The notes under the pieces were generated by a model, which was not told the DNA's origin, ran no database searches, and saw nothing but the letters and a program-made list of their open reading frames with translations. From NCBI GenBank assembly GCA_963518845.1, contig CAUQKV010000009.1:1-64000 (forward strand): a stretch of 64,000 nucleotides of DNA. Direction: 5' to 3'. Of this stretch, positions 18,678 to 26,604 are shown one piece after another (position 1 is the first letter of the stretch; each line of letters starts with the position of its first letter). The position numbers were made by a program, and so were the translations under genes. Source of the stretch: JABCPE02 sp963518845. Its GTDB lineage: Bacteria > Bacteroidota > Bacteroidia > Flavobacteriales > Weeksellaceae.

Positions 18678-18703
18678 AAAAAAAGCCCCTTATGGGGCTT
18701 TTA
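18678..18703. terminator. Terminator beside 88-aa gene
   Basis: AAAAGCCCC...GGGGCTTTT with A/T runs on both sides. It lies directly after the leftward gene ending at 18705. Confidence 0.85.
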
Positions 18704-18704
18704 T

Positions 18705-18971
18705 TTATGCTCTAATTAAATATCTATCTTCTTCCCAATATAGGTTACCATCCCAAGCCTGATAAACATTCTTCATTAGTTCTTTGTCGTAGCTGTCTTC
18801 CCATCCAGAATCCCAGCCGAAAACTATACCATGTCCAGAGCATCCGTTTTTTAGACCTATTCCATAATATCCAGAGAGGGATTCGTGAATTTCAAAATCA
18901 TTCTTGAATACTCTTATAACATCTCCAAGATAATTCATTGTGTCTTCTAATCTTATTTTTTTTGTGTCCAT
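18705..18971 (-). CDS. Hypothetical phage protein, 88 aa
   Basis: 88 residues, rich in Trp, Tyr and Gly in the second half (GCSGHGIVFGWDSGWEDS; YQAWDGNLYWEEDRY), predicted to be a small beta-rich domain. No known family recognised. It is leftward, and a terminator follows. Probably a moron-type accessory gene downstream of the 81-aa gene. Confidence 0.55.
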   Translation of the reverse strand: MDTKKIRLEDTMNYLGDVIRVFKNDFEIHESLSGYYGIGLKNGCSGHGIVFGWDSGWEDSYDKELMKNVYQAWDGNLYWEEDRYLIRA

Positions 18972-19037
18972 TTTCTTTTATCTTTAAGTTAATATTTAAA
19001 TTTAAAAGCCTTTTTGTGACTTGCTTAGGTCGGTTGG

Positions 19038-19283
19038 TTATAAGAAGAAAAATTTTAATTTTTTCATGCCAGCAATCATTTTTTTTGTTTCTTCAAAGTT
19101 TAAGGGCTGGGATAATTCTTCTACTTTGTTTTTTATTACATTCTCTTTCATTATTATAAATTTCTTGTTTGCTCTATCTCTTTTTACAAAATAATTATAA
19201 CATCTAAGATGTGCTGTTTTTTTTGTTACACACAAAGGTTTTAACTCATTATCTAAATCTTTGATTTGTTCTTTAATTGTCAT
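19038..19283 (-). CDS. Hypothetical basic helical protein, 81 aa
   Basis: 81 residues, Lys-rich (MTIKEQIKDLDNELKPL...; EETKKMIAGMKKLK). It is transcribed away from the XRE regulator at 19493 across a 209-bp AT-rich intergenic region with paired promoter-like boxes, the usual layout of a gene controlled by a neighbouring repressor. Family unknown. Confidence 0.5.
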   Translation of the reverse strand: MTIKEQIKDLDNELKPLCVTKKTAHLRCYNYFVKRDRANKKFIIMKENVIKNKVEELSQPLNFEETKKMIAGMKKLKFFFL

Positions 19284-19301
19284 GTCTTTTATTTTTAATT
19301 G

Positions 19302-19382
19302 TTATACTTTTATTTAATTTTCTTATGCAAATATAACACTTTTCTATAATACAAAACAAATAAAATTATACTTTTATTTAAT
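19302..19382. promoter_or_regulatory. Operator-like 17-bp direct repeats in divergent promoter region
   Basis: TTATACTTTTATTTAAT occurs at 19302-19318 and again at 19366-19382. Between them lies a leftward TATATTTG box (minus strand, 19335-19328). A rightward TATCTTTG box lies at 19467-19474. Repeats flanking a promoter next to an HTH gene suggest binding by that regulator; this is inference. Confidence 0.5.
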
Positions 19383-19492
19383 ATTTTTCCTAAATGATTG
19401 ATTTTCAATTGTGAAATTTTTATATAACATTTACACCGTAATATTATACATATATATAATATTTTGTATCTTTGCAAAAAAAAATAAACAAT

Positions 19493-19735
19493 ATGAAATA
19501 CAGGATAAGAGAACTAATAAAAAAATCGGGCAAATCACAACAAGAAATAGCCAAAGAATTAGATATAACTTACAACGCCCTTTATAACAGAATGGATTCT
19601 CCAAATGGAAAAAGCCTTGAGGATTTTGCTAGAATATTAAATTGTGAAGTTCATGAACTCATAGAAACATCTGAAGAATACGCACACTTCTACGATGACA
19701 AAACAGGTGAATGGTTAGGAATCAGAAAAAAATAA
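19493..19735 (+). CDS. XRE-family HTH regulator (Cro/CI type), 80 aa
   Basis: 80 residues from the ATG at 19493, which follows TATCTTTG by 18 bases. Residues about 3-58 form a lambda-repressor-like HTH (IRELIKKSGKSQQEIAKELDITYNALYNRM). This is a DNA-binding regulator, probably controlling itself and the divergent 81-aa gene. It is rightward, opposite to the surrounding late genes, and forms an operon with the 118-aa gene after a three-base gap. It is a second regulatory locus separate from the main repressor at 46118. Confidence 0.85.
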   Translation: MKYRIRELIKKSGKSQQEIAKELDITYNALYNRMDSPNGKSLEDFARILNCEVHELIETSEEYAHFYDDKTGEWLGIRKK

Positions 19736-19738
19736 AAC

Positions 19739-20095
19739 ATGAAAATAGAAGAAATAAAAATGCCAAAATTCCTTCTGGCAGAAGAACCGCAGGATAGAGT
19801 ATTTAAGTATATCTATTCTCCGCACTACTTGTCTTTGGTGCTGATTATTCCAGAGGAAATAGCCACAGTAACGCTTAACAAAAACAACTTAAATAAACCT
19901 CGTAAAACTTATCATTACGGAAGCGAGGTGTTTGAATTAGTTTTAGTTCAGAATAATGTAGAAGCCACGGGTGGCGCTATGTCTCCCATAATATCTGAGA
20001 CAGAGTTCTTAGATAAAGCGTGGGAGTGGTACGCTGATTATCTTAAATGGGAAGACAACAACATAGACAATGAAACAAGGTCTAACTTGAATTAG
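19739..20095 (+). CDS. Hypothetical protein in XRE operon, 118 aa
   Basis: 118 residues, acidic, alpha/beta mix (FKYIYSPHYLSLVLIIPEE..., ending AWEWYADYLKWEDNN). The start lies three bases after the XRE stop, so the two are co-transcribed and co-translated. No family recognised. Pairing with a small HTH gene could suggest a toxin-antitoxin-like or immunity unit, but no toxin motif is visible. Confidence 0.6.
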   Translation: MKIEEIKMPKFLLAEEPQDRVFKYIYSPHYLSLVLIIPEEIATVTLNKNNLNKPRKTYHYGSEVFELVLVQNNVEATGGAMSPIISETEFLDKAWEWYADYLKWEDNNIDNETRSNLN

Positions 20096-20097
20096 AT

Positions 20098-20175
20098 CTA
20101 CTTGTTTTTTCTTTGGTCTCCAATAAAGAAAAACACGAAAACCAATGCTGCAATAACCCATACAATCCAATCCAT
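20098..20175 (-). CDS. Possible 25-aa single-span membrane peptide
   Basis: ATG at 20175 opens 25 codons: one hydrophobic helix (IVWVIAALVFVFFFIG) followed by a basic tail (DQRKNK). This is the typical form of small phage or toxin membrane peptides. It lies between convergent units with a terminator on its upstream side. No homology claim can be made from so short a sequence. Confidence 0.3.
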   Translation of the reverse strand: MDWIVWVIAALVFVFFFIGDQRKNK

Positions 20176-20260
20176 ATTCAATTCTAATTTTACATCACAA
20201 ATGTAAATGTTTTATTGAAAAAAAACACGATTTTTTTCCAAATCAAAAATAACATGGAAA

Positions 20261-20296
20261 AAAACAGCGAGAATTTGCCATGTTCTCGCTGTTTTT
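20261..20296. terminator. Bidirectional terminator
   Basis: ACAGCGAGAA and TTCTCGCTGT flank a 9-base loop, with A and T runs outside. It ends directly at the stop codon of the leftward 167-aa gene and also blocks rightward read-through from the XRE operon. Confidence 0.88.
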
Positions 20297-20297
20297 A

Positions 20298-20801
20298 TTA
20301 GCACACTTTATCTACATCGTTCCAGTCATCAGCATCAAGTTTCAGCGACTGAATGTTCTTCAGCTGGAAACTCACTTCTACCCCGAAGAGCCTGCTTATA
20401 TCCAGTTCCACAGGGCGGACTTCTATGCTGTTTTTTACAAATGCGCCGTAGAGGAAATGCTCTGGTCTATTGGCGTCAAAGCGCATTCGTGATGCTACTT
20501 TTAGAGCCAGTTTTTCCGCCTTATCTATCGCCTCGTATTGTTTTTCGTAGTCATCTGCTGGAGCGTCCAGAAGAATAGCGAAACTCAGATTTCGCACCGC
20601 TGATGAAGTCGCCATCTGCTCCCCTTCAATCCCAAAATTGTAGTTAAAAAGCGCCAGACACGGAAACTGAATTCCTCTGGAGCTCTGCTCTTTATTCCTT
20701 AACTCTCTCGAAAAATAACCAATAAAATCCTCCAAGAATTCAGATTTTTCCACGATTTGGTTAAAGTAATTCTTTAACTCTAAATAAGATGTTCCTCTCA
20801 T
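20298..20801 (-). CDS. Phage morphogenesis protein, 167 aa
   Basis: 167 residues. Alpha/beta with an N-terminal helix and LSFAILLDAP, then a long helix (YEAIDKAEKLALKVASRM), then a C-terminal beta segment ending ISRLFGVEVSFQLKN. This layout resembles tail-completion or head-tail joining proteins of siphophages, but I cannot name a family. The start overlaps the stop of the upstream gene (TAATG). It is the last gene before a strong terminator. Confidence 0.6.
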   Translation of the reverse strand: MRGTSYLELKNYFNQIVEKSEFLEDFIGYFSRELRNKEQSSRGIQFPCLALFNYNFGIEGEQMATSSAVRNLSFAILLDAPADDYEKQYEAIDKAEKLALKVASRMRFDANRPEHFLYGAFVKNSIEVRPVELDISRLFGVEVSFQLKNIQSLKLDADDWNDVDKVC

Positions 20802-21571
20802 TATGCTTTATTTTTAAGTTTGTGAATTTTATTGCTTTCCAAAAATGCGTTCATGAAATCATACAGCAGAGTTTTCTGGCACTCGTGCAGGTTCCCAAGC
20901 AGGCGGAGTTCATCTGCCGCCATCATCACTACAATTTGAGAAAATGGAGTGAATTTTTTCTTGACAGCAAATACAGGCTGATCTTCTGAGCGTGGCGTGT
21001 CGCTCTTGAAAATGCTCGGATACACCTTGGCAATATACATCCTCACTGACCCGAAGATAAAGCCAATCCGCTCGGCTTCCTTTACATCTATTTTGTCTGT
21101 AATTTCGGCAACTTTCGGAAGCAGGTTTTTATCAAATTTCGGTTCTCTGCTTTCGGTCTTCGGGTCCAGCCGATATAATGCCGCCACCAGCTGGCGGAGA
21201 TACACCTCCTTTTTCTCCGTCTGGTAACGATAGAACAAGGTATCGCAGACAGAAAACTGCTCTATGGTAATATCCCCCATTCTTACGGCAGGTTTTACCA
21301 AGCCTTTGATTTCTGGAAAATGATGTAGTTTCGGTTCTTCTGATATGAATTTAAGAGCTGGAGCAAAATTGGAAATCGGTATGTTTTTCAAAACCTTTCG
21401 CATCTTGACACGCTCCGAAATACTATCGTTTTTCATCAAAAGAATCTGCACAATCTGAATGTATTGCTCGGTAAAATCTTCCGTATCTGTATGGCTGATG
21501 ATATGGATAATCTCTCTTTGCTGGTAATCCGTAAGCTCCTCCCAGCAGTCTGGAACACTGATTTGATTCAT
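20801..21571 (-). CDS. Hypothetical phage protein, 256 aa
   Basis: 256 residues, largely helical, starting with WEELTDYQQREIIHII. No domain recognised. The C-terminus is basic (NKIHKLKNKA). It follows the endolysin by six bases and is coupled to the 167-aa gene. The position between lysis and tail genes and the companion gene suggest a structural or assembly role. Confidence 0.6.
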   Translation of the reverse strand: MNQISVPDCWEELTDYQQREIIHIISHTDTEDFTEQYIQIVQILLMKNDSISERVKMRKVLKNIPISNFAPALKFISEEPKLHHFPEIKGLVKPAVRMGDITIEQFSVCDTLFYRYQTEKKEVYLRQLVAALYRLDPKTESREPKFDKNLLPKVAEITDKIDVKEAERIGFIFGSVRMYIAKVYPSIFKSDTPRSEDQPVFAVKKKFTPFSQIVVMMAADELRLLGNLHECQKTLLYDFMNAFLESNKIHKLKNKA

Positions 21572-21577
21572 TTTTTA

Positions 21578-22048
21578 CTAAAATTTTTCCCACTGGAAAT
21601 GCATCCAGTCATAGTTTTTCTCCCTTCCGAGCGAAATAAAGCCGTGCTTGTAGAATATATCAATCATTGCTTTGTATTCTGGTCGGGCAAAACGGGCTGT
21701 TCTGGCTGTTTCTTTCAGCTGATTTCTTTCAGGGTCAAGGTCAATGGCAAGTCCCCAGGAATGAACTGAAAACTCACTACCACCACGCATTTTTCGGAAA
21801 TTAAAACAGCCTCCAAAAATATCTATTCCCAATTCTCTGATTTTATCTGGTCCATAATGTTTCAAAATATCAGAAAATACAGCTTTCAACGGCTCTGCTA
21901 TTTCCTTGTGGCAGGTTATTTTTCTGATGGTTTGACTTTTGTTCCAAGCCAACCGCATAGGATACGGCAGATCTATGGTTACCAAATAACCAGCCCCCGT
22001 AGGATTGGGCATGCCGAATCTAAGTTTAAAAAGGGATATTGTTTTCAT
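21578..22048 (-). CDS. Endolysin, M15-family peptidase
   Basis: 156 residues. A D-Ala-D-Ala carboxypeptidase / L-Ala-D-Glu endopeptidase-like (M15) domain covers most of the protein. Zinc ligands are visible in order: His96 (SVHSWGLAID), Asp103, and His150 in WMHF. It cuts the peptides of peptidoglycan for lysis. There is no signal peptide, so it depends on the holin to reach the wall. It starts two bases after the small membrane gene and belongs to the holin-spanin-endolysin cassette. Confidence 0.9.
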   Translation of the reverse strand: MKTISLFKLRFGMPNPTGAGYLVTIDLPYPMRLAWNKSQTIRKITCHKEIAEPLKAVFSDILKHYGPDKIRELGIDIFGGCFNFRKMRGGSEFSVHSWGLAIDLDPERNQLKETARTARFARPEYKAMIDIFYKHGFISLGREKNYDWMHFQWEKF

Positions 22049-22050
22049 AT

Positions 22051-22212
22051 TTACGGATTTTGGCTTTGTTCTTCTTTTCTTTTTCTTTCGGTTTCTTCGG
22101 CATCTCTGCGAGCTTTATCATAGATAGACTTATGAAGCTGCCAGCCTTTAGTCAGCACAAAACCAATTCCAATTCCAATGAAAATAAGCCCTAAGGCATC
22201 AAATGTACTCAT
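22051..22212 (-). CDS. Small single-span membrane protein of lysis cassette, 53 aa
   Basis: ATG at 22212 opens 53 codons: a Gly/Ile-rich hydrophobic helix (ALGLIFIGIGIGFVLT, about 6-21) followed by a highly charged helix (ARRDAEETERKRKEEQ). It is placed between the spanin-like gene and the endolysin, and the stop lies two bases before the endolysin ATG. It could be a second holin, an antiholin or an inner-membrane lysis partner. The tight spacing supports a real gene. Confidence 0.65.
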   Translation of the reverse strand: MSTFDALGLIFIGIGIGFVLTKGWQLHKSIYDKARRDAEETERKRKEEQSQNP

Positions 22213-22230
22213 GTTCTTATTTTTTTAAGG

Positions 22231-22752
22231 TTAAAATATCTTGTTTCTCAAAAATTCCCAGCACAGACCTCCTGCAGCAAATATTACAAAATAAACCCAC
22301 CAGCTCTCCCTCCGTTCGGTTTGTTTAGATTTGGTTTCGGTTTTGGCTTTAGTCTGGGTTTCTTTTTGTTTATCGGTACTAACTGCAACAGTATCTGTTT
22401 TATAGGTGTCAGTTTTTTTATTTGACAAATCCTTCTTATTATTAAAATCCAGTTTCCCTGTAGTCTTTCCCTTGACCTCTTTACCATTGTAGAAAAATGA
22501 AAATTCTGCAGGTGTATTCCCGATCGGAGTAATACTAAAACCAGAATCTATACTGATACTGCTGTATTCCTCGTGTTCCCTGGTTTGGGAAATTCCCGTG
22601 GAATCTTTTTTCTCTCTTTCAGCTTCGTGAATGCTGATTTCTGACTTCTCTTTTTCTAGGACTGCCTTTCGGCTCCCACAGCTTACCATGGACAATAATA
22701 GGCAAGCAAGCAGGAGCCAGAATCCTATTCTGTAGCTGATTTTACTTTTCAT
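22231..22752 (-). CDS. Putative unimolecular spanin (lipoprotein with C-terminal TM)
   Basis: 173 residues. The N-terminus is a lipoprotein signal with lipobox SMVSCG (Cys25). A long charged Lys/Thr/Glu-rich middle (30-145) follows. The C-terminus is a hydrophobic helix (WWVYFVIFAAGGLCWEF, about 151-167) and a short basic tail. Lipid anchor in the outer membrane plus C-terminal inner-membrane span is the topology of unimolecular spanins, which fuse the two membranes at the last step of lysis. It overlaps the holin gene by 11 bases and lies before the endolysin. Sequence similarity to known spanins is not claimed. Confidence 0.72.
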   Translation of the reverse strand: MKSKISYRIGFWLLLACLLLSMVSCGSRKAVLEKEKSEISIHEAEREKKDSTGISQTREHEEYSSISIDSGFSITPIGNTPAEFSFFYNGKEVKGKTTGKLDFNNKKDLSNKKTDTYKTDTVAVSTDKQKETQTKAKTETKSKQTERRESWWVYFVIFAAGGLCWEFLRNKIF

Positions 22753-23269
22753 CTTTTTTGCTTTTTAAATCGTCAATATCTCCACTATTGTGGAAGTTTT
22801 TTATTTTATCCAAAAGTCCACTCGGCGGAAATTTCCCCCCAGTAAGAACTGACATGTTCGTAAGTGCAGAAGAACCAGGATAGAGAATAACCATGAGCTG
22901 AACCAACACACTGAAATAACTCTTGAAAAACTCTATCGGCTCCAGAACTTTATTTACAACTGATAAGGTAATAAAGCCCACCAGCAGGATAGATAATTTG
23001 GTAATCAATCCTTTAAGATTGTCTTTGAAAGTGAAATCATTGTGAACTTTCCAATGAACATAACTGCCTAAAACATGGTCTATCGCTAAAACCACACACA
23101 AGCAGAATAGGAAAAATTCACTTTCTACATACCATCCACTAATTCGCTCCGTGAGAGTCAGTGCTGCCGCTGGCGCTAGTGACAACTGTGCTGATGCCAA
23201 CAGCTTCTGCGAAAAACTCCCTTTGTATAACAACACCAGGTTGTCCACAATAAATTCTTTTATATTCAT
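22742..23269 (-). CDS. Phage holin
   Basis: 175 residues with three or four hydrophobic segments (about 25-40, 50-72, 90-108, 122-135) and a charged C-terminal tail (DIDDLKSKKDEK). This resembles the phage holin family common in Bacteroidetes prophages, including the VLAIDHVLGSYVHWK-type loop. It would permeabilise the inner membrane to release the endolysin. It is the first gene of the lysis cassette, directly after the tail esterase gene. Confidence 0.82.
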   Translation of the reverse strand: MNIKEFIVDNLVLLYKGSFSQKLLASAQLSLAPAAALTLTERISGWYVESEFFLFCLCVVLAIDHVLGSYVHWKVHNDFTFKDNLKGLITKLSILLVGFITLSVVNKVLEPIEFFKSYFSVLVQLMVILYPGSSALTNMSVLTGGKFPPSGLLDKIKNFHNSGDIDDLKSKKDEK

Positions 23270-23286
23270 TTTTAAATTATTATTTT

Positions 23287-25041
23287 TTACTTCAATAAAG
23301 CCTTTATATACACTTTTACTGGGTCTCCTATTTCTTCCGCCTTTAATGGAATACCTTTTCTACCTGTGATGGTAGTTATCACTTTCAAACCTTTTATTTG
23401 GGTAACTGTACCGCTACGCTGAATAAGTCTAAACTCCAATATTTCAGCAAAACTTTCTATTCTTGGGAGCTTGTAGATTACTCGGTCATTAGCACCATTC
23501 GTTTCTGCTACAACTTCCAAATCATGTGTCCAAGGCAATACAGTATCTACCATAGTATCAGAAATTCCAAGGTTGTATTCAGAAATATGTGGTGTCCAAT
23601 CCGTTGCTTTTGTTCCTTTTTCTAGCTTGAAATTTCTAATGTCTACAGCCACCCCTTGAACATCAGAAGTAAACGCTACCATCCACGAGCTGTCCAAATT
23701 AAAGGCTTCCTGTTTTATCCTAGTCCAAACATTCGGAGGAATACTCTGTCCCCAAATTGTAACATTTCCTGTGTGGGAATGCCTAAAATCCATACTTCTA
23801 GAGTGAGTTCCTGCAACTATACCCTCCATTTTAAAACCATATACTCCGACAACTTGATGAGATACAGGAGTATACCTCACAAAACTTCCTGTAGCATCAC
23901 TCATAACAGCAGAAGTTCCCGTGTTTTCACTTGGAGAGGGGTTGTTAGGTGAAAGTAATGGAAGAGCTGTATTTTTAAAAAGATTAGCTCCACCTATAAC
24001 CATATTACCTGAAGGAGCAGGTGTATTCCCTTTTGGTAGGGCTTTTAGTTTTTCATCTATTTGTGTTTTAGTGTAATAATCCGATGCCTCCAATTTCCCC
24101 ACTGTCCCAAATTCCAGCATTTTGCTGGTTACATATTCTGCAATAAGCCTGTGCCCTCTTTTATTTGGATGCAAACCATCATAAAAATAGATTCCATGGT
24201 TATATTTAGTTATACCTACTTCCCTCATATCTATCCACTTGATACCATACATCTTTGCTATATCAATGATCCTTTCAGCAAGTTTATCGGAATCTTTATT
24301 TTGGTCATCTGTAGACCCTTCATGGAAAGACCGAAGTGGAGTCATCAATATGATTTGTGACTTTTTATAATAAGGAAGCATATTCTCCAATGCTAACTGA
24401 TAAGCTTCTGTGAATTTTTTAAGGTTTGGATTGTTTACATTAGTAATATCCCCAAGAGAAGTTTTATCTTTAATTTCTCCCAAAGGAACACCAGTAGTAG
24501 GCACATTCAGTGCACGCTGGTCATTTGCGCCCATGAAAATGAATATAAAGTCACTATCTTGAGCTACCACTTTTGTTCTGGAAAAAGCAAAGGCGTCGCC
24601 ATCTATTCCTGTAACTCTAGAACCAGCCCTACCATCAAGCGTTGCTTTTACTCCTCCTGTAAGACTTAAAAGCTGTGCAGTCCATACATCTTCATAGGCA
24701 TAACCTTTGGCAGGTGTATATTCGTTATTTGTACTCTCCCCCCACGAAGTAATAGAATCTCCAATAAACGAAATCTTCTTTCCTGCGAGCTTGTTATTTA
24801 CGCTGGGAACAGGTGTAGAGCCTCCGCTCTTTATTTTATCTTCAACTGCTTTCAGCTCCTCTTTGGTCGCAACTAGAGGAAGAACTCTCTCTACACTCTC
24901 TATTCTAGATGAATCTGCTTTTCTATTTAATTCAGAAAAGGTTTTCTCAAAACTTTCTCTGAGTTTTGCTTCTGTAATTTCTCCATTGTTGTTGTCAGGA
25001 AGAAGCCCTTTAATTTCTTCCAATGTAGACACATTACTCAT
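23287..25041 (-). CDS. Tail-associated SGNH/GDSL esterase with binding domain
   Basis: 584 residues. Residues 1-75 are a coiled coil, likely a trimerising attachment. Residues about 88-315 form an SGNH hydrolase with GDSIT (Ser96), GRAGSRV, GANDQ (Asn173) and DGLHPN (Asp288, His291), so all four blocks are present. Residues about 335-500 look like a carbohydrate-binding beta-sandwich (FRHSHTGNVTIWG..., NFKLEKGTKATDW). The last 80 residues are beta-rich. Such phage enzymes usually remove acetyl groups from capsule or O-antigen during adsorption. It has no signal peptide, which agrees with a virion protein. Likely a tail fibre or spike. Confidence 0.85.
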   Translation of the reverse strand: MSNVSTLEEIKGLLPDNNNGEITEAKLRESFEKTFSELNRKADSSRIESVERVLPLVATKEELKAVEDKIKSGGSTPVPSVNNKLAGKKISFIGDSITSWGESTNNEYTPAKGYAYEDVWTAQLLSLTGGVKATLDGRAGSRVTGIDGDAFAFSRTKVVAQDSDFIFIFMGANDQRALNVPTTGVPLGEIKDKTSLGDITNVNNPNLKKFTEAYQLALENMLPYYKKSQIILMTPLRSFHEGSTDDQNKDSDKLAERIIDIAKMYGIKWIDMREVGITKYNHGIYFYDGLHPNKRGHRLIAEYVTSKMLEFGTVGKLEASDYYTKTQIDEKLKALPKGNTPAPSGNMVIGGANLFKNTALPLLSPNNPSPSENTGTSAVMSDATGSFVRYTPVSHQVVGVYGFKMEGIVAGTHSRSMDFRHSHTGNVTIWGQSIPPNVWTRIKQEAFNLDSSWMVAFTSDVQGVAVDIRNFKLEKGTKATDWTPHISEYNLGISDTMVDTVLPWTHDLEVVAETNGANDRVIYKLPRIESFAEILEFRLIQRSGTVTQIKGLKVITTITGRKGIPLKAEEIGDPVKVYIKALLK

Positions 25042-25052
25042 TGTTTCTTTAT

Positions 25053-25694
25053 TTATATTCTAAATCCTTTACTAAATCCTCTGGAGAATCCTCCTACTTG
25101 TTTTTTCTTCTCCTCCTCTCCTATTTCAGCGATATTTCCTGCATATTCATACAGTCCTGTATTTGCTGAAAAAGTAAAACTTACCATGTTATCCTCTTCG
25201 AATTTCTTTCCAGAAGTAGCATCTCCGCTGGTAAGGTATGCAGCGTTTCTAAGATTCCCCAGAACCCAAACTCTGCCGTTACTATCCGAAACCAAAAACA
25301 CCAGCCCAGAATTCCCCGTTTGAGAAAGAAAACCAAGGTTTCTAGGCGTCATTCCTGTCAGCTGAAACGAAAGCTCGCTCATCTGCTTCCATCTCTTTAC
25401 ACTGCCAGTGACCTTCTCCGATAGAGAACCTTGGTCTAGATAAACATCCACAGCCTTTAGGCTTTTTCCGTGTTTGAGTAAAATATTTCCTCTAGAAATT
25501 GTCCTGCTGTCTTCGTAGCCCTCCGCTTCTGGAAGAACTATTTTCGCAAAGTCTGAAACAGAAGCATAGTAGAGCCTCACCAAAATACCTCCAAACACCT
25601 CTGTGCTCGGGCAATAATGCAAATCTTCTGTATGTATTTCTGTAATCACAAGAACAAAAATAGCACCCCGCAGGGTGCTAAAAAAAGACATCAT
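25053..25694 (-). CDS. Second tail-tube-like protein
   Basis: Up to 213 residues; clearly related to the tail-tube-like protein at 34411 over its length (CPxxEVxxGI..RLYY, GNILLKxGKSLKAVDVYLDQGxL, VTGSVKRWKQxSELxFxxxG, VFLVSDxNGRVWVxGN). The ATG at 25694 would translate a terminator hairpin (25661-25680) as its first 12 codons. The GTG at 25649 fits the length of the paralogue better, so 25053-25649 is the preferred reading. A Gly/Arg/Phe-rich tail (GGFSRGFSKGFRI) is unique to this copy. Likely a tail tube variant, tail terminator or collar component. Confidence 0.68.
   Translation of the reverse strand: MMSFFSTLRGAIFVLVITEIHTEDLHYCPSTEVFGGILVRLYYASVSDFAKIVLPEAEGYEDSRTISRGNILLKHGKSLKAVDVYLDQGSLSEKVTGSVKRWKQMSELSFQLTGMTPRNLGFLSQTGNSGLVFLVSDSNGRVWVLGNLRNAAYLTSGDATSGKKFEEDNMVSFTFSANTGLYEYAGNIAEIGEEEKKKQVGGFSRGFSKGFRI
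25655..25680 (-). terminator. Terminator after DUF6712-like gene
   Basis: TAGCACCC and GGGTGCTA form a perfect 8-bp stem with a 4-base loop, followed by TTTTT in the leftward direction. It lies just downstream of the 286-aa gene and inside the longest reading of the next gene. Confidence 0.82.
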
Positions 25695-25695
25695 A

Positions 25696-26556
25696 TTACA
25701 AGAAGAGACCTCCCTTTTTTGCGATGATAGGGACTTTTAGCTGAGAGTCCTCGGCATTCCAGCAAGGGAAATTGTCCTTGTTCTTGCTCAGATAGTCCCA
25801 AATTTGCGTAAGATACCTTTCGCTTCCCCTCAAATGGCGTTCCTGGAATCTTATTTTTTCCTCATCTGTAAGCACTACAGACTTTTGCCACGGCAATTCC
25901 TCATACTGCACCACGATTCCTGTGCTGGTAAATAGATAGCCCTGCTCTGCTGTGGCATCTGCTTTTGATTTATCAATACAGTATTTTTTTATTAAATTTT
26001 TCAGCACATCATCGCCCAGAAGAACATCTGCTTCACAAGGTTTCATTTTGGAAAGAAACTCATCCAAAGCACTACGCATCAAATCTGAAAGCATCAAATA
26101 AACCTCTGGAGAAATTTCTCCGAAGTAATATCTCGTTTCAGAAAATGGCAGTAGAGAAAAACTTCTCTTGAAAAAAGGCAATTCCTGTTTTTCCGCCAAA
26201 AGATTCAAGGCTTTTGCTAAATAAAAATCTGCCTTTCTGAGCCAACTCAAAGCCAAGTCACGAACATCCCACCAGCTGGCGTTCTTGGTCGTTCCCTGCT
26301 CATATTGGTTAATTCCATAGTTGCTCAGATGAACCTTTATCCTCGGAAGCGACAAAACAAAGCTGTAATGAAGCCCCGCCGTTACCAAATTATTATAAGC
26401 CGTTGGATTGGAGGTTTCCAGCTCTTGGAATACTTCTTTGTCTACCAAGGAGAAAATTTTTCTCTCAAATCCATACTGCTGGTCTATCAATTCAAAATCA
26501 AAATTCTTGGGAAAGCTCACCAGCTCTCTGGCTTTCTGCTCTGTTATTTTTTCCAT
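25696..26556 (-). CDS. Head-tail connector-region protein (DUF6712-like)
   Basis: 286 residues, mostly helical in the first two thirds (AYNNLVTAGLHYSFVLSLPRIKVHLSNYG..., then WWDVRDLALSWLRKADFYL). It resembles the DUF6712 proteins found after portal genes in Bacteroidetes phages; I hold this with moderate confidence. It lies 48 bases after the portal gene and before a tail-tube-like gene, where head completion proteins are expected. A terminator follows. Confidence 0.65.
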   Translation of the reverse strand: MEKITEQKARELVSFPKNFDFELIDQQYGFERKIFSLVDKEVFQELETSNPTAYNNLVTAGLHYSFVLSLPRIKVHLSNYGINQYEQGTTKNASWWDVRDLALSWLRKADFYLAKALNLLAEKQELPFFKRSFSLLPFSETRYYFGEISPEVYLMLSDLMRSALDEFLSKMKPCEADVLLGDDVLKNLIKKYCIDKSKADATAEQGYLFTSTGIVVQYEELPWQKSVVLTDEEKIRFQERHLRGSERYLTQIWDYLSKNKDNFPCWNAEDSQLKVPIIAKKGGLFL

Positions 26557-26604
26557 TGTTACTATATTTTCCGCACTGATTACGAAACTTTTACTTTTGG
26601 TAAT

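Noticed and set aside
19472..19492. Earlier TTG start for the XRE gene
   Set aside because: The TTG is part of the TATCTTTG promoter box; ATG at 19493 starts directly before the HTH domain.
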